From contig QCQK01000008.1 in assembly GCA_003209565.1 (NCBI GenBank), positions 1 to 50,326 of the forward strand: a stretch of 50,326 nucleotides of DNA. Reading direction: 5' to 3'. This DNA is from Prochlorococcus sp. AG-449-J16. Its GTDB lineage: Bacteria; Cyanobacteriota; Cyanobacteriia; PCC-6307; Cyanobiaceae. Below, piece by piece: positions 8,496 through 20,564 of the stretch. How positions within the stretch are numbered: the first letter of the stretch is position 1; every line of letters begins with the position of its first letter. Under the pieces are notes generated by a model. That model was not told the DNA's origin and did not search any database. It saw nothing but the letters and a program-made list of their open reading frames with translations. The translations under genes and the position numbers were made by a program.

Positions 8496-11400
8496 ATGCC
8501 TCAAAGAGGTGATCTTAAAAAAATTCTTATTCTAGGTTCAGGACCAATTGTTATAGGACAAGCTTGCGAATTTGATTACTCTGGTACTCAAGCTTGCAAA
8601 GCTTTAAGAAAAGCTGGTTATGAAATTATCTTGATAAATTCAAATCCTGCATCAATAATGACTGATCCTGAGATCGCAAGCAAAACATATATTGAGCCAC
8701 TAACTCCTGATATCGTTTCTCAAATAATTTTAAGAGAAAAACCTGATGCAATTCTTCCCACTATGGGAGGTCAAACTGCTTTGAATCTTGCGGTTAAATT
8801 ATCAGAGTCAGATTTCCTAAAAAAAAATAATGTCGAATTAATTGGAGCTGACTTAAAAGCTATTAATAAAGCTGAAGATAGAAAATTGTTTAAAGAAGCG
8901 ATGGAGAAAATAAATGTAAATGTTTGCCCATCTGGAATAGCATCTGATTTAATTGAAGCTAAAGAAGTAGCAAAAAAAATAAATTCTTATCCTCTCATAA
9001 TAAGACCTGCATTTACTTTAGGTGGTGTAGGCGGTGGAATTGCATTTAACCTTGAAGAATTTGTAGATTTGTGTAAAACAGGTTTAGATGAAAGTCCTAG
9101 TAATCAAATATTGATTGAAAAATCACTTATTGGCTGGAAGGAGTTCGAATTAGAGGTAATGAGAGATACTGCAGATAACGTAGTAATAGTTTGCAGCATT
9201 GAGAATTTAGACCCTATGGGCGTCCACACCGGAGATTCAATCACTGTAGCTCCAGCGCAAACTTTAACAGATAAGGAGTATCAGAGATTGAGAGACTTAT
9301 CATTAAAAATCATTAGAGAGGTAGGAGTTGAAACTGGAGGAAGTAATATTCAATTTGCAATTAATCCAAATAATGGAGAAGTAATTGTTATAGAAATGAA
9401 CCCTAGAGTAAGTAGATCCTCAGCTTTGGCAAGTAAAGCCACAGGATTTCCAATAGCCAAGATTGCAGCTTTATTATCTGTAGGCTATACACTTGATGAG
9501 ATTATTAATGACATTACAAAAAAAACGCCAGCATGTTTTGAGCCGTCAATTGATTACGTTGTCACCAAAATTCCAAGATTTGCTTTTGAAAAGTTTAAAG
9601 GCTCATCAAATACCTTAAGCACTGCTATGAAATCAGTAGGAGAGTCGATGGCAATAGGACGCTCTTTTGAAGAATCATTTCAAAAAGCATTAAGATCCTT
9701 AGAAGTGGGTGTTTGTGGATGGGAATATGATTCGCTTGATGATTTCAAGAACGAAAATGAATTAAATAATAGTTTAAGAACCCCTACTTCTGAAAGAATT
9801 CTCATAATTAAAAAAGCGATGCAGCTAGGAAAAACTAATTCTTACATTCAAGAAGTTACAAATATAGATTTATGGTTTATCGAAAAATTGCGCAATATAT
9901 TTAATTTTGAATATGAGTTTTTGAAAGAGAAAGAACTTTATGATTTAGATAGAGACTTGATGCTGCACGCTAAACAATTAGGATTTTCAGATCAACAGTT
10001 AGCAAAGTTAACTAATTCTGAGTTTTTTGAAGTTAGAAGATATAGAAAAGAACTGAACATAATACCTATATATAAAACTGTTGATACTTGTTCAGCAGAA
10101 TTCTCATCATCCACCCCTTATCATTATTCAACATACGAAGAGCCTTTTATTAATTTAAATTCTCAAATATCAGATAGCGAAATTTCGGAAAATAATAATT
10201 TAAAAAAAATTATGATATTAGGTGGAGGTCCAAACAGAATTGGGCAAGGAATAGAATTTGATTACTGTTGTTGTCATGCGTCATATCAATCTTCCGCAAA
10301 TGGCTATAAAACAATAATGGTTAATAGTAATCCCGAAACTGTATCAACAGACTATGATACTAGCGATATTTTATATTTTGAACCTGTAACTTTGGAGGAT
10401 GTGCTCAACATAATAGAAGCTGAAAATCCTTATGGTTTGATTGTTCAATTCGGAGGTCAAACTCCGCTGAAATTATCATTACCTTTGTTTGAATGGCTTA
10501 AATCCAATGATGGTTTAAGAACTGGATCTAGAATTCTTGGTACTTCTCCAATCTCCATCGATTTAGCAGAAGATAGGGAGGAATTTACAAAAATTCTTGA
10601 GGAATTAAGTATTAGGCAACCTTTAAATGGTATAGCTCGTAATCAAAATGAAGCGCAAGCGGTAGCAAAAAATATTGGGTTCCCTTTAGTTGTGAGACCC
10701 TCATATGTTTTAGGGGGTAGGGCAATGGAAATTGTTAAAGATGAGAATGAATTGTCGAGATATATCTCTGAGGCAGTTAAGGTTTCACCTGATCATCCAA
10801 TCCTTCTTGATCAATATTTGAATAATGCTATTGAGATAGATGTTGATGCTTTGTGTGATACAGAAGGTTCGGTTGTGATCGCTGGTTTAATGGAGCATGT
10901 GGAACCTGCAGGAATTCATTCTGGAGACTCAGCTTGTTGTTTGCCATCTATTTCTCTTTCCCCATTCACATTAGAAACCGTGAAGAATTGGACTAAATTA
11001 ATCGCAAAAAGACTTAATGTTGTTGGTTTAATTAATTTGCAATTTGCAGTCACGAATTTAAATAATAAGGAAAATGAATTATTTATTCTTGAAGCGAATC
11101 CAAGAGCTTCCAGAACTGTCCCATTCGTTTCAAAGGCTATAGGTAAACCAGTAGCAAAAATAGCAACCCAGTTAATGCATGGTTTTACATTGGTAGATGT
11201 TGAATTTACAAAAGAATTTTCTCCAAAATATCAGGCAGTAAAAGAAGCTGTTTTGCCTTTTAAAAGATTTCCTGGTTCTGATACACTTCTTGGTCCTGAA
11301 ATGAGATCTACTGGAGAAGTAATGGGCTTAGCAAAAGATTTTGGTATAGCTTATGCCAAGTCTGAATTGGCAGCAGGAAATGGTGTTCCGTCTGAGGGAG

Positions 11401-11792
11401 TTGCTTTTTTGTCAACTAATGATTTAGATAAAAAAAATCTTGAAGAAATTGCCAAGGAATTGCTGATTTTAGGATTTAAATTAATAGCAACAAAAGGTAC
11501 TGCAGCATATCTGCTGAATTTAGGCATTCAAGTTGAAGAAGTGCTAAAAGTACATGAAGGGAGACCAAATATAGAGGACCTAATTCGTTCTGGTCTTGTA
11601 CAATTAATAATTAATACTCCAATAGGATCTCAAGCCCTTCATGATGACGCATACTTAAGACGAGCTGCTTTAGAATATAATATCCCGACTTTCACAACCA
11701 TTCCAGGAGGTAAAGCAGCCATAAAAGCGATAAAAGCCTTGCAAATTGATAAAATTGATACTTACTCTTTGCAAGAAATTCATAATTTCTAA
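8496..11792 (+). CDS. carB: Carbamoyl-phosphate synthase large subunit
   Basis: This 1098-residue enzyme makes carbamoyl phosphate from bicarbonate, glutamine-derived ammonia and two ATP, for arginine and pyrimidine synthesis. The two homologous synthetase halves are clear. The first opens with [17 protein letters not shown] near residue 14. The second opens with [15 protein letters not shown] near residue 575. Each has an ATP-grasp domain ([16 protein letters not shown] and [14 protein letters not shown] segments). The last 140 or so residues form the MGS-like allosteric domain. Length is normal for the family. The small glutaminase subunit CarA is not in this window. It is transcribed divergently from the DUF3318 block, from its own promoter in the gap before it. 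Confidence 0.98.
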   Translation: MPQRGDLKKILILGSGPIVIGQACEFDYSGTQACKALRKAGYEIILINSNPASIMTDPEIASKTYIEPLTPDIVSQIILREKPDAILPTMGGQTALNLAVKLSESDFLKKNNVELIGADLKAINKAEDRKLFKEAMEKINVNVCPSGIASDLIEAKEVAKKINSYPLIIRPAFTLGGVGGGIAFNLEEFVDLCKTGLDESPSNQILIEKSLIGWKEFELEVMRDTADNVVIVCSIENLDPMGVHTGDSITVAPAQTLTDKEYQRLRDLSLKIIREVGVETGGSNIQFAINPNNGEVIVIEMNPRVSRSSALASKATGFPIAKIAALLSVGYTLDEIINDITKKTPACFEPSIDYVVTKIPRFAFEKFKGSSNTLSTAMKSVGESMAIGRSFEESFQKALRSLEVGVCGWEYDSLDDFKNENELNNSLRTPTSERILIIKKAMQLGKTNSYIQEVTNIDLWFIEKLRNIFNFEYEFLKEKELYDLDRDLMLHAKQLGFSDQQLAKLTNSEFFEVRRYRKELNIIPIYKTVDTCSAEFSSSTPYHYSTYEEPFINLNSQISDSEISENNNLKKIMILGGGPNRIGQGIEFDYCCCHASYQSSANGYKTIMVNSNPETVSTDYDTSDILYFEPVTLEDVLNIIEAENPYGLIVQFGGQTPLKLSLPLFEWLKSNDGLRTGSRILGTSPISIDLAEDREEFTKILEELSIRQPLNGIARNQNEAQAVAKNIGFPLVVRPSYVLGGRAMEIVKDENELSRYISEAVKVSPDHPILLDQYLNNAIEIDVDALCDTEGSVVIAGLMEHVEPAGIHSGDSACCLPSISLSPFTLETVKNWTKLIAKRLNVVGLINLQFAVTNLNNKENELFILEANPRASRTVPFVSKAIGKPVAKIATQLMHGFTLVDVEFTKEFSPKYQAVKEAVLPFKRFPGSDTLLGPEMRSTGEVMGLAKDFGIAYAKSELAAGNGVPSEGVAFLSTNDLDKKNLEEIAKELLILGFKLIATKGTAAYLLNLGIQVEEVLKVHEGRPNIEDLIRSGLVQLIINTPIGSQALHDDAYLRRAALEYNIPTFTTIPGGKAAIKAIKALQIDKIDTYSLQEIHNF

Positions 11793-11795
11793 ACT

Positions 11796-12014
11796 TTAAT
11801 CTAAGTTTTTTAGCTTATCTCTTAATTGATTCGCTAAAGAGTTTCGACTAATTGAAAGTAATCTCAAAGTATCTTCATACATTTTAAGTTGTGTTTCAGC
11901 TATTTGTAATCCTTTTATAGATTCTTTTATGTCATTAGAAAGTTCATTTATCAAATACTTCTTTCCTTCAAAGGTTAATACTGGGTTACCAGAATCATTT
12001 GTGTTTACGCTCAT
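11796..12014 (-). CDS. DUF6447-like small protein
   Basis: This 72-residue protein reads like the short DUF6447 family: an N-terminal NPVLTFEGKKYLINEL block, then a heptad-rich helix (about residues 30-72) with leucines spaced as in a coiled coil, ending in RDKLKNL. Such proteins occur in picocyanobacteria and cyanophages; the role is unknown. It converges on carB with a 3-base gap and lies downstream of the ABC exporter gene in the same direction. Confidence 0.65.
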   Translation of the reverse strand: MSVNTNDSGNPVLTFEGKKYLINELSNDIKESIKGLQIAETQLKMYEDTLRLLSISRNSLANQLRDKLKNLD

Positions 12015-12044
12015 TGATTTAACTTTTTATTAAATAACATAGAG

Positions 12045-13751
12045 TTATAATTTTTTTATCAATTGTTTTTCACATAATTCTTTATATATCCCTCTATTGT
12101 TGAGTAAATCAAAATGTTTCCCAATCTCAATAATTTCGCCCTTGTCGAAAACAACTATTTTATCTGCTTCTTGAGTTGTGGCTAGTCTATGAGCAATAAC
12201 AATAACTGTTCTATTTTTCATCGCTCTATTAAGTCCTTCTTGAACTTCTGATTCTGATTCTGCATCTAATGCACTTGTAGCCTCATCCAAAAGAAGGATG
12301 GAAGGGTTCCCAAGTATTGCTCTTGCAATTGCTATCCTCTGGATCTGACCACCTGAGAGATTTGAACCTCTCTCATTTATCTGAGTTTCATATTTATTAG
12401 GAAGCTTTTGAATGAAGTGGTGAGCATTTGCTTTTTTTGCTGATTCTACAACTTCTTCTTTGGAAAAACTCCTTCCCATTCTTATCACATCAATAATTTT
12501 TCCTGAAAATAAAAAAGGCTGTTGTTGAACTAGTGCAACATTTTTTCTTATATCTTTTGTATTTAATAATTTTATATTTTTATCATCAATAAAAATGTCT
12601 CCATTATTTGGAGTTATAAATTTTAAAATCAGGGCCATCATTGTACTTTTACCAGCCCCTGAAGCTCCAACGAAAGCTGTTACTTCACCTTTTTTAATTT
12701 CTAAATTTATATTTTTAAGAACTTGAATATCTTTTTTGTATTCAAAATTAACTTTCTTGAATGTTATTTTGCCTTCTAAATTGGATAATCTTTTTAAATT
12801 TTCTTTATCGTTTTCAATAGGTTCTAGATTTATACTTTTTAATCTTTTTATAGATGCTTCTGCCTGCTTATAATCATTAAAATTTGTGCTTACATGGCTT
12901 ATTGGATCAATAAGCATCAATATTGCAGCAAAAAAACTACTAAATTCTTCACTAGTTAAAAGGCCTAGGTTTATTCTTGCTGCTCCCAAACCTAATATTG
13001 CTAATATTCCAAATGCCTCTACGAAGCCAACAATTGGATGCTGAAACGCAAGTAATTTTAATGTTTTATATTTTGCTTTTTTATTTGCGCTTAATCTTTT
13101 ATAAAATCTATTCTCAATCCAATTTTCGACAGCAAAAGCTCTAACAGTCGACATCCCATTTATGGATTCACCTATTAAACCTGCTAAGTTACTAGTTGAT
13201 TCTTGACTTTTTTCAGATGCTAATAATACTCTTCTTCCAAAACTATTTACTGAGAAAATAATTAATGGAGCTAATACGAACGTTGATAAGGTGAGTGACC
13301 AATCTAAATAAAACATGTATATAATAACCGCGAATAATTGTAAGGTACATGGAATTGTATCCTGAGCAGTTTTATAAATTACTTCGCTTACTCTATCTGC
13401 ATCTTCTGTAAGTCTATATGTGATGTCTCCTGCTGAAATCTTTTCTACAGATTTCATATCTATTTTTTGAATTTTGCTAAATAAATTTCCTCTCATTACC
13501 TCACTAATTTCTAGAGAAGGTTTTGCGATGAAAACATCTTGTCCAAACTGAGCAGTTTTTTGAATTAAAAATACTAATAAAGACTTAATTATTATGCTAG
13601 AAACTTTCGCAAGATTTCCAGATCCAATGGCTGGTATTAGGTTTCCTGCAAAATAGGCTAATAGAGGCCAGCAAGCTACATAAATAATCATGCATATAAA
13701 ACCTTTTATAAACCTATTTGAATATGGTCTGATTGATGGTATTAATTTCAA
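12045..13751 (-). CDS. MsbA/HlyB-type ABC exporter (fused TMD-NBD)
   Basis: This 568-residue half-transporter has six membrane spans in residues 1-300, then a nucleotide-binding domain. The domain has Walker A GASGAGKST (about 365), signature LSGGQIQR (about 467) and Walker B ILLLDEATSALD (about 487), with the switch histidine in IVIAHRLAT. It would act as a homodimer. The MsbA-like layout suggests lipid, lipid A precursor or small-molecule export, but sequence alone does not fix the substrate. It is divergent from the S4-domain gene at 13810, so a shared promoter region of about 60 bases is implied. Confidence 0.9.
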   Translation of the reverse strand: MKLIPSIRPYSNRFIKGFICMIIYVACWPLLAYFAGNLIPAIGSGNLAKVSSIIIKSLLVFLIQKTAQFGQDVFIAKPSLEISEVMRGNLFSKIQKIDMKSVEKISAGDITYRLTEDADRVSEVIYKTAQDTIPCTLQLFAVIIYMFYLDWSLTLSTFVLAPLIIFSVNSFGRRVLLASEKSQESTSNLAGLIGESINGMSTVRAFAVENWIENRFYKRLSANKKAKYKTLKLLAFQHPIVGFVEAFGILAILGLGAARINLGLLTSEEFSSFFAAILMLIDPISHVSTNFNDYKQAEASIKRLKSINLEPIENDKENLKRLSNLEGKITFKKVNFEYKKDIQVLKNINLEIKKGEVTAFVGASGAGKSTMMALILKFITPNNGDIFIDDKNIKLLNTKDIRKNVALVQQQPFLFSGKIIDVIRMGRSFSKEEVVESAKKANAHHFIQKLPNKYETQINERGSNLSGGQIQRIAIARAILGNPSILLLDEATSALDAESESEVQEGLNRAMKNRTVIVIAHRLATTQEADKIVVFDKGEIIEIGKHFDLLNNRGIYKELCEKQLIKKL

Positions 13752-13809
13752 GATATTATATATTTTATTCTTTATCCTACTTTATCAATATCTTTGGGTT
13801 TATAAAACA

Positions 13810-13986
13810 ATGAAATTAGATCAATTCTTAAAATGGAAAAATTTAGCATCCTCTGGTGGAGAGGCAAAAATTCTCATTAAATCTGGTTCTGTAGAAGTTA
13901 ATGGTGTAATTGAAACTAGAAGAGGAAGAAAATTAAATAAGGGAGATAAAGTTATGTTTCTAAAAAATGAATTTATTTTTGAATAG
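13810..13986 (+). CDS. Minimal S4 RNA-binding protein (YbcJ-like)
   Basis: This 58-residue protein consists almost wholly of an S4 RNA-binding domain: MKLDQFLKWKNLASSGGEAKILI, GSVEVNGVIETRRGRKLNKGD and a short beta end. It resembles YbcJ/RlbA-type stand-alone S4 proteins, which bind structured RNA or ribosomal particles. The frame is open further upstream, but the family start is clearly ATG 13810; a longer version would run into the divergent ABC gene. It lies 52 bases upstream of tpiA in the same direction. Confidence 0.88.
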   Translation: MKLDQFLKWKNLASSGGEAKILIKSGSVEVNGVIETRRGRKLNKGDKVMFLKNEFIFE

Positions 13987-14038
13987 TTGGCCTATTAAGC
14001 TCAATTTATATTAATATGATTCTCTTGGAGTTAATATT

Positions 14039-14764
14039 TTGAGAAAATCCGTTATTGCTGGTAATTGGAAAATGCACATGACTTGTGCTGAAGCTAAGTC
14101 TTTTTTAGATGAGTTTATACCTCTAATAAAAAGCATAAGAGATGATCGAAAAATTGTTATTGCTCCACCTTTTACAGCCATTTCTACCTTTTCAAATCAT
14201 TCTAATTTTGATTACCTAGATATTTCTAGTCAAAATATACACTGGGAAGATGAAGGAGCATTTACCGCTGAAATTTCTCCAAAAATGCTTCTTGAACATC
14301 GAGTCTCGTATGCAATAGTTGGTCATAGTGAACCAAGAAAATATTTTAGTGAAAGTGATGAACAAATTAATAAAAGAGCGGTCTTTGCTCAATCTAGTGG
14401 ACTAACTCCAATAGTTTGCGTTGGAGAAACATTAGAACAAAGAGAGAGAGGAGAGGCAGATAGAGTTATTACTAGACAAGTTGAACAAGGATTGGAAAAT
14501 ACAGATCCCTCAAATCTAATAGTAGCCTATGAACCAATTTGGGCTATTGGGACAGGTAAAACTTGTGAGGCTAAAGACGCTAATAAGATATGTTCTTTGA
14601 TTCGGAAATTAATAGGTTTTGATGATGTGATAATTCAATATGGAGGATCTGTCAAACCTAATAATATTGACGAAATTATGTCAATGAGTGATATAGATGG
14701 GGTATTAGTTGGAGGGGCTTCATTAGATCCAAAAAGTTTTGCAAGAATTGCAAATTATCAATAA
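14039..14764 (+). CDS. tpiA: Triosephosphate isomerase
   Basis: This 241-residue TIM-barrel enzyme interconverts dihydroxyacetone phosphate and glyceraldehyde 3-phosphate in the Calvin cycle and glycolysis. Seen in the sequence are the catalytic lysine in AGNWKMH (near residue 11), the histidine in [11 protein letters not shown] (near 95), the glutamate in [13 protein letters not shown] (near 164) and the phosphate-binding GGSV and VGGAS loops. The start is TTG at 14039, preceded by a good TTGGAG ribosome-binding site about 12 bases upstream. Its 3' end overlaps the start of folP. Confidence 0.97.
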   Translation: MRKSVIAGNWKMHMTCAEAKSFLDEFIPLIKSIRDDRKIVIAPPFTAISTFSNHSNFDYLDISSQNIHWEDEGAFTAEISPKMLLEHRVSYAIVGHSEPRKYFSESDEQINKRAVFAQSSGLTPIVCVGETLEQRERGEADRVITRQVEQGLENTDPSNLIVAYEPIWAIGTGKTCEAKDANKICSLIRKLIGFDDVIIQYGGSVKPNNIDEIMSMSDIDGVLVGGASLDPKSFARIANYQ

Positions 14765-15593
14765 AAAAGATCCTTGGCCAAAAGGTTGGGGACAAAAAAC
14801 TTCAATTATGGGGGTTATTAATTTAACTCCTGATTCATTTAGTGATGGTGGAGAATTAAACTCTCCAGAAAAAGTTCTGGATCAAGTTAATGATTTTTTG
14901 CGTGATGGTGTAGATGTTATTGATCTTGGCGCCCAGAGTACGAGACCTGGGGCAAAAGAAGTTGGCTCTAGTGTAGAAATAAAAAGATTGATCCCACATC
15001 TGAAATTAATAAAATCTGAATATCCAGATGTTTTAATCTCTATTGATACTTTTAATTCTGAGGTGGCTTATGAAGCTTTATTAAATGGAGCTAATTGGAT
15101 AAATGATGTCACGGGAGGAAGAAGGGATATGAAAATTTTGGATGTTGTTTCAAAATTCAAATGCCCATTTGTCATAACTCATAGTCGTGGAAATAGTCAA
15201 AATATGAATGAACTCTCTAATTACGATAATGTATTGAGTGATGTTAAGTACTCGCTTGATAATTTAATAAAAAATGCTTTAGATAAAAATATATCTGAAA
15301 GAAACATAATAGTGGACCCTGGGATTGGGTTTTCAAAGGATATTATTCAAAATTTGGAAATTTTGAGAAACTTGGATTTTTTTAAAAAAATGCATTTGCC
15401 AATTTTAATTGGTGCTTCAAGGAAAAGATTTATAGGAGAAATTTTGAATGAGAAAAATCCAAAAGAAAGGGATATAGGAACACTCGCAATAAGTTGTCTT
15501 TGTTCTCAATTTAATATTGATATTGTGAGAGTTCACAACGTTAAAATGAATTATCAAATACTAAAAGTAGCTGATAGAATTTTCAGAAAATAA
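14739..15593 (+). CDS. folP: Dihydropteroate synthase
   Basis: This enzyme joins p-aminobenzoate to dihydropterin pyrophosphate in folate synthesis. The family motifs are all present: [17 protein letters not shown] (near residue 23), [51 protein letters not shown] and [12 protein letters not shown]. No ATG lies where the family starts. The frame begins with TTG at 14739 (another TTG at 14748), inside the last 26 bases of tpiA, so translation probably depends on ribosomes finishing tpiA. Length is normal for the family. Confidence 0.95.
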   Translation: MQELQIINKKDPWPKGWGQKTSIMGVINLTPDSFSDGGELNSPEKVLDQVNDFLRDGVDVIDLGAQSTRPGAKEVGSSVEIKRLIPHLKLIKSEYPDVLISIDTFNSEVAYEALLNGANWINDVTGGRRDMKILDVVSKFKCPFVITHSRGNSQNMNELSNYDNVLSDVKYSLDNLIKNALDKNISERNIIVDPGIGFSKDIIQNLEILRNLDFFKKMHLPILIGASRKRFIGEILNEKNPKERDIGTLAISCLCSQFNIDIVRVHNVKMNYQILKVADRIFRK

Positions 15594-15601
15594 TAAACTT
15601 A

Positions 15602-18600
15602 TTATTCTTTAACACCTTCGATTTTGTCCTCTACCTCTTGATATAGTTCTTTCAACTGTTCTATATTTTCATCTGAAGTTTCCCAATATCCCCTACCATT
15701 TACTTCTAGCAATGTTCCAACAATTCTTCTGAAACTATTAGGATTAAGATCCATTAATCTTTTCCTCATTTCTTCGTCATTTATAAATGTTTCGTTAGTT
15801 TCTTCATATACAAAATTATCAACTTGACCACTTGTCGCACTCCAGCCAAGAGTGTAATTAAGTCTGTTGGAAAGTTCTCTAACTCCTTCGTAACCAGATT
15901 TGAGCATACCTTCATACCACTTAGGATTTAAAAGTTTTGTTCTTGAGTCTAATCTGATAGTTTCTCCAAGTGTTCTTACTTGAGCATTAGAAGTGGTTGT
16001 GTCTGCTATGTAGCTACTTGGTTCTTTACCGTCATCTCTTAGTGTCTTGATCAATTTTGTTGGATCTGAATCAAAATAATGGCTTACATCAGTTAATGAA
16101 ATCTCTGAGGAATCAAGGTTTTGAAATGTAACATCTGCTGTTTTCATTACTGACTCAAATACCTCTCTTTTTTGATTCATCTCACCTGGATTATCGGCAT
16201 TAAAAGCGTATGTTTTGCGTGATAAATACATTTCTTGTAATTCATTTTCTTCCTCCCATGTTGAATTTTCTACGGCTAAATTAACATTTGAACTGTAACT
16301 TCCACTTGCATTAGAAAATACTCTTGCTGAAGCTTCTCTGATAGAGGTGCCTTCTTTTTCTGCTTGTTCCAGCGAATGTTTCCTTACAAAATTAGATTCC
16401 AATGGTTCATCAGCTTCAGCAGCTAATTTGACTGCTTGATCTATTAATGCCATTTGATTAATAAATAGATCTCTAAATACCCCTGAACAATTAACAACTA
16501 CATCTATTCTTGGCCTACCTAATTCTTCTAATGGGATTAATTCTAGTTTGTTAATTCTTCCTACAGAATCTGGTTTTGGTTTCACTCCAACAAACCATAA
16601 GATTTGAGCAAGTGATTCTCCATAAGTTTTGATGTTATCAGTACCCCATAAAACACAAGCTATTGTTTCAGGCCAAGTCCCTTGCTCTTCCTTTTGTCTT
16701 TCAATTAATTTGTCAACAACAGACTTTGCTGCAGCTACTGCTGCCGTAGTTGGGATTGATTGAGGATCAAGTGCATGGATATTTTTGCCACTGGGCAAAA
16801 CACTTGGATTTCTTATGGGATCTCCTCCTGGTCCAGGTAAAACATAATTTCCATCTAATGCTTTAATGAGGCTATCCATTTCTTTGTCTGCACAGACCTG
16901 TTCCAGACAGAAAAGTAAGTAATCAAATAATTTATTTAATTCCTTCTGATTGACTTCATTAAATCCATTTAATCTGCAGACCCTTAGCCAAGGGGTAGGT
17001 AGATTTAGACCAAAAACCTTAAGTAAATCGAAAAGTTTGGAAAGAAGTGATTTTTCTAAATAAACTCTGCCATCAACAATTTTTAAAGAGTTGACCATCG
17101 CAAAAATCGACTCTCTTGCTGTCTTAATGATTTTTTCATTTAACTCTACAAATTTAAGTTCGCCTTTATTATTACCATCATAAATTTGTTCAATAGTTAA
17201 GCCTATGGATTCTGCGAGTAATCCAGGAAGAGATCTTAATCCCTCTTGCTCTCTTTCTAAAGATGCGATATTTACAAGTGTTGCAACAGCTTCTTCTGCT
17301 GTTGGAGCTTCTCCAATAGTATGAAGACCGCAAGGTAATAATCTACTTTCAATTTCCATCAACTGTTTATAAACATTGCCAACAAATAAATCTCTCTCGT
17401 CTATTGAAAGCTCTTCTGCTTCTTTTGAAGGGAGCTCTACATCTTTGTCAAGATTACATTGTTTTGAAGTTTCAACTATTGCATTAACAATTTGAATACC
17501 TCTACTATTTTCTCTTAATTGTTGATAAGAACCTACTAGTTCACTTAGTTCTTTAAGTCCTTTGTAGAGTCCTGCATTTTCTGCTGGAGGAGTCAGATAA
17601 CTAATAGTTGAAGCATAGCCTCTTCTCTTCGCAATTGTTGCTTCAGATGGATTATTCGCTGCATAGTAATACAAATTAGGTAATGATCCAATGAGAGAAT
17701 CCGGATAGCAAGTTTCACTCATGCCCATCTGTTTCCCAGGCATAAATTCAAGTGAGCCGTGAGTTCCAAAATGAAGAACAGCATCAGCCCCCCAGATTTT
17801 TTCTACATACGTATAATAAGCGGCAAAACCATGATGAGGACTAGCACTTCTTGAATAGAGTAATCTCATGGGATCACCTTCATAACCGAATGTAGGTTGA
17901 ACTCCTATAAAAACATTTCCAAAATGTTTTCCATAGATAAGTAGGTTTTGTCCGTCACTATTTAGGTTTCCAGGAGGTTTACCCCAATTCTCTTCAAGTC
18001 TTTGTGAATATGGTGTGAACTGTTCGTATTCTTTAACTGACATCTTATGAGCAATATTTAACTCTGGAGAACCATTCATGGCTTCAGGATTGTTAATTAC
18101 TTTTTCCATTAATTCTTTTGAATTACTTGGAAGTTCATCTATTTGATATCCTTTCGATTTCATTTCAAGAAGTACTCTATAAATTGAACCAAAAACATTC
18201 AAGTATGCTGCTGTACCAACATTTCCTTTGTCTGGTGGAAAACTAAATACCGTAATAGCTAATTTTTTGTCCTTTCTTCGCTTAACCCTTAAGGTTGACC
18301 ATTTTATTGCTCTTTCAGCTATTACATCAACTCTATCCTGTAGTGTATGAGCTTTGCCTGTAGCATCGTCACGACCTGAAAGAATAATAGGTTCAATAGC
18401 ACCATCAAGCTCTGGAATTGCAATTTGAAGTGCTACCTGAACTGGGTGTAAACCAAGATCACTATCTTCCCATTCTTGCGTGGTTTGAAAGACTAATGGA
18501 AGTGCGACCATATAAGGTCTGTTTAGCTTTTTTAGGGCTTCAATGGCTTTAGGGTGATCTTGTCTTGCTGGTCCTCCTACGAGTGCAAATCCAGTCAGAG

Positions 18601-19612
18601 ATACAACTCCATCTACTATAGGTTGATCTTTATTAATGGAATCATAGTAAAATTCATTAACCGGTTTAGAAAAATCAAGACCCCCACAAAAGATAGGAAG
18701 AACTCTCGCACCTCTATATTCCAGTTCTTGAATTACCGCAACATAATGTGCATCATCTCCTGTAACTATATGACTTCTTTGAAGCACTAAACCTATCGTT
18801 GGAGTCTTGTCATCTTTAGGATTTATATCTTTCCTATTGTTCTCCCAATTTTGATATTCTTTAAGATTTTCAAACATGCAAGGCGCAAGTGGATGCCAAA
18901 TTCCTAGATCTGGGAATGTTTCAGGGTCTTGGATTTTAAATTCTTCTATTTGATCCTTCACGATCTCTGAAACTGCATACTTCTCAGAAATCATTAACAA
19001 GAAATTTTTTAAGTTCTCAGTAGTGCCACCTAACCAGTACTGAAAACTCAGAATAAATGTTCTAGCATCTTGAGCTTTTTCTACTGGAAGATATTTTAGT
19101 ATTGAAGGTAGTGTATTTAATAACTTCAACATTGAATCCTGGAAGCTTGCTCCATCAGATTCTTTTTTCTTTTTTATTAAATCTCCAATAATACTTTTAG
19201 ATTGACCAAGTTGGGCCATACTAAATGAACCTAACTTATTCAATCTCATTACCTCTGGCATGGAGGGAAAAATAATTGAGGCTTTAAGCTTATCTTTAAA
19301 TGGAGATACTGCATCAACTACTTTTTGAGCAAGATCTTCGATAAAAATTAGGGAAGCAACAAATATATCTGCATTAGATATGTCTTCTTTAAAATCTTCA
19401 AAATTATTTTCATTTCTAAGTTCCTCAATAAGATATCCGCTAAGATCTATACCTATTGGTCCATTCATGTTATTTATTGACTTTGCAGCTTCCGTTAAGG
19501 AATTTTGGTATTGTGGCTCAAGGACAACATAAACTGCTTTTATAACAACTTTGTGTTTGTTATCCTCAACAGGAGATACTCTGCGGTTTGCTGAGCGGAC
19601 CTGCGTAAACAT
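15602..19612 (-). CDS. chlH: Magnesium chelatase subunit H
   Basis: This 1336-residue porphyrin-binding subunit of magnesium chelatase catalyses, with ChlI, ChlD and ATP, insertion of magnesium into protoporphyrin IX, the first committed step to chlorophyll. Length and conserved blocks fit CobN/BchH-type proteins: VVLEPQYQ at the N-terminus, [21 protein letters not shown], and [20 protein letters not shown] near the middle, with the conserved His and Glu of the porphyrin pocket. The C-terminus is [40 protein letters not shown]. It is a single-gene unit, convergent with folP and divergent from dapB. ChlI, ChlD and Gun4 are not in the window. Confidence 0.98.
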   Translation of the reverse strand: MFTQVRSANRRVSPVEDNKHKVVIKAVYVVLEPQYQNSLTEAAKSINNMNGPIGIDLSGYLIEELRNENNFEDFKEDISNADIFVASLIFIEDLAQKVVDAVSPFKDKLKASIIFPSMPEVMRLNKLGSFSMAQLGQSKSIIGDLIKKKKESDGASFQDSMLKLLNTLPSILKYLPVEKAQDARTFILSFQYWLGGTTENLKNFLLMISEKYAVSEIVKDQIEEFKIQDPETFPDLGIWHPLAPCMFENLKEYQNWENNRKDINPKDDKTPTIGLVLQRSHIVTGDDAHYVAVIQELEYRGARVLPIFCGGLDFSKPVNEFYYDSINKDQPIVDGVVSLTGFALVGGPARQDHPKAIEALKKLNRPYMVALPLVFQTTQEWEDSDLGLHPVQVALQIAIPELDGAIEPIILSGRDDATGKAHTLQDRVDVIAERAIKWSTLRVKRRKDKKLAITVFSFPPDKGNVGTAAYLNVFGSIYRVLLEMKSKGYQIDELPSNSKELMEKVINNPEAMNGSPELNIAHKMSVKEYEQFTPYSQRLEENWGKPPGNLNSDGQNLLIYGKHFGNVFIGVQPTFGYEGDPMRLLYSRSASPHHGFAAYYTYVEKIWGADAVLHFGTHGSLEFMPGKQMGMSETCYPDSLIGSLPNLYYYAANNPSEATIAKRRGYASTISYLTPPAENAGLYKGLKELSELVGSYQQLRENSRGIQIVNAIVETSKQCNLDKDVELPSKEAEELSIDERDLFVGNVYKQLMEIESRLLPCGLHTIGEAPTAEEAVATLVNIASLEREQEGLRSLPGLLAESIGLTIEQIYDGNNKGELKFVELNEKIIKTARESIFAMVNSLKIVDGRVYLEKSLLSKLFDLLKVFGLNLPTPWLRVCRLNGFNEVNQKELNKLFDYLLFCLEQVCADKEMDSLIKALDGNYVLPGPGGDPIRNPSVLPSGKNIHALDPQSIPTTAAVAAAKSVVDKLIERQKEEQGTWPETIACVLWGTDNIKTYGESLAQILWFVGVKPKPDSVGRINKLELIPLEELGRPRIDVVVNCSGVFRDLFINQMALIDQAVKLAAEADEPLESNFVRKHSLEQAEKEGTSIREASARVFSNASGSYSSNVNLAVENSTWEEENELQEMYLSRKTYAFNADNPGEMNQKREVFESVMKTADVTFQNLDSSEISLTDVSHYFDSDPTKLIKTLRDDGKEPSSYIADTTTSNAQVRTLGETIRLDSRTKLLNPKWYEGMLKSGYEGVRELSNRLNYTLGWSATSGQVDNFVYEETNETFINDEEMRKRLMDLNPNSFRRIVGTLLEVNGRGYWETSDENIEQLKELYQEVEDKIEGVKE

Positions 19613-19714
19613 TGATTTTCTTTAAGTATTTCTACCAGCCTACGAATGAAAAGACGTTATTGTGTGCAATATAAATAGCGTGTAACAACCTTTAAAAAAA
19701 ATTTTTTTACAAAA

Positions 19715-20563
19715 ATGATTGAAAATTCTCAAAAACCTATTCCAGTACTAGTATCCGGAGCTTTAGGCAGAATGGGTGGTGAAGTTGTAAATGCAGTATT
19801 AAATTCTAAAGATTGTGAACTTGTTGCAGCAATTGACATAAATGAAAAGAACAATGGCTCTAATATTTCTGAATTATTGAAGGTAAAAAATTGTGATGTT
19901 TTTGTTTCTAGCGATTTGGAAGGAACTTTATGTTCTGTTAGTCAAAATTATAGAAATGAAAACATCAAACCTGTTCTGGTTGATTTTACTCATCCTGATT
20001 CTGTATATGAAAATGCCAGATCAGCTATTGCATACGGTATTTCACCAGTGGTCGGAACTACAGGACTTTCTCCTTCGCAAATAGAAGATTTGTCTGTTTT
20101 TGCTCAGAAGGCATCCGTTGGCTGTGCAATAATTCCAAATTTTTCGGTAGGAATGGTTCTTCTTCAGCAGGCAGCATCAGTAGCTGCAAGGTTTTATGAC
20201 AATATTGAATTAATTGAGATGCATCATAATCAAAAAGCTGATTCTCCTAGTGGGACTAGTATAAAAACTGCAGAAATGATTGAAGAATATCCAAAGATAT
20301 TTAATCAAAGTTTAGTGAAAGAGTCTGAGTCATTGAAAGGTGTGCGTGGAGGTGTCAGAGATTCAGGAATTAATATACATTCTGTACGATTACCAGGATT
20401 ATTAGCCCATCAGTTAGTAATTATGGGATCTCCGGGTGAAACTTACACTATTAAGCATGACACTATTGATCGAAAAGCATATATGCCAGGAGTTTTACAG
20501 GCTATAAAAAAAATAGGTAATTATGAAACTTTAGTTTACGGACTTGAAAAATTGATTTTTTAA
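19715..20563 (+). CDS. dapB: 4-hydroxy-tetrahydrodipicolinate reductase
   Basis: This 282-residue NAD(P)H-dependent enzyme of the diaminopimelate/lysine pathway has the Rossmann motif [12 protein letters not shown] at the N-terminus, VVGTTGLS near residue 112, [11 protein letters not shown] near 139, the active-site segment [16 protein letters not shown] near 167-182 and a conserved C-terminal [12 protein letters not shown]. Its product feeds both lysine and peptidoglycan synthesis. It is divergent from chlH and is followed after one base by an unknown membrane protein gene. Confidence 0.97.
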   Translation: MIENSQKPIPVLVSGALGRMGGEVVNAVLNSKDCELVAAIDINEKNNGSNISELLKVKNCDVFVSSDLEGTLCSVSQNYRNENIKPVLVDFTHPDSVYENARSAIAYGISPVVGTTGLSPSQIEDLSVFAQKASVGCAIIPNFSVGMVLLQQAASVAARFYDNIELIEMHHNQKADSPSGTSIKTAEMIEEYPKIFNQSLVKESESLKGVRGGVRDSGINIHSVRLPGLLAHQLVIMGSPGETYTIKHDTIDRKAYMPGVLQAIKKIGNYETLVYGLEKLIF

Positions 20564-20564
20564 A

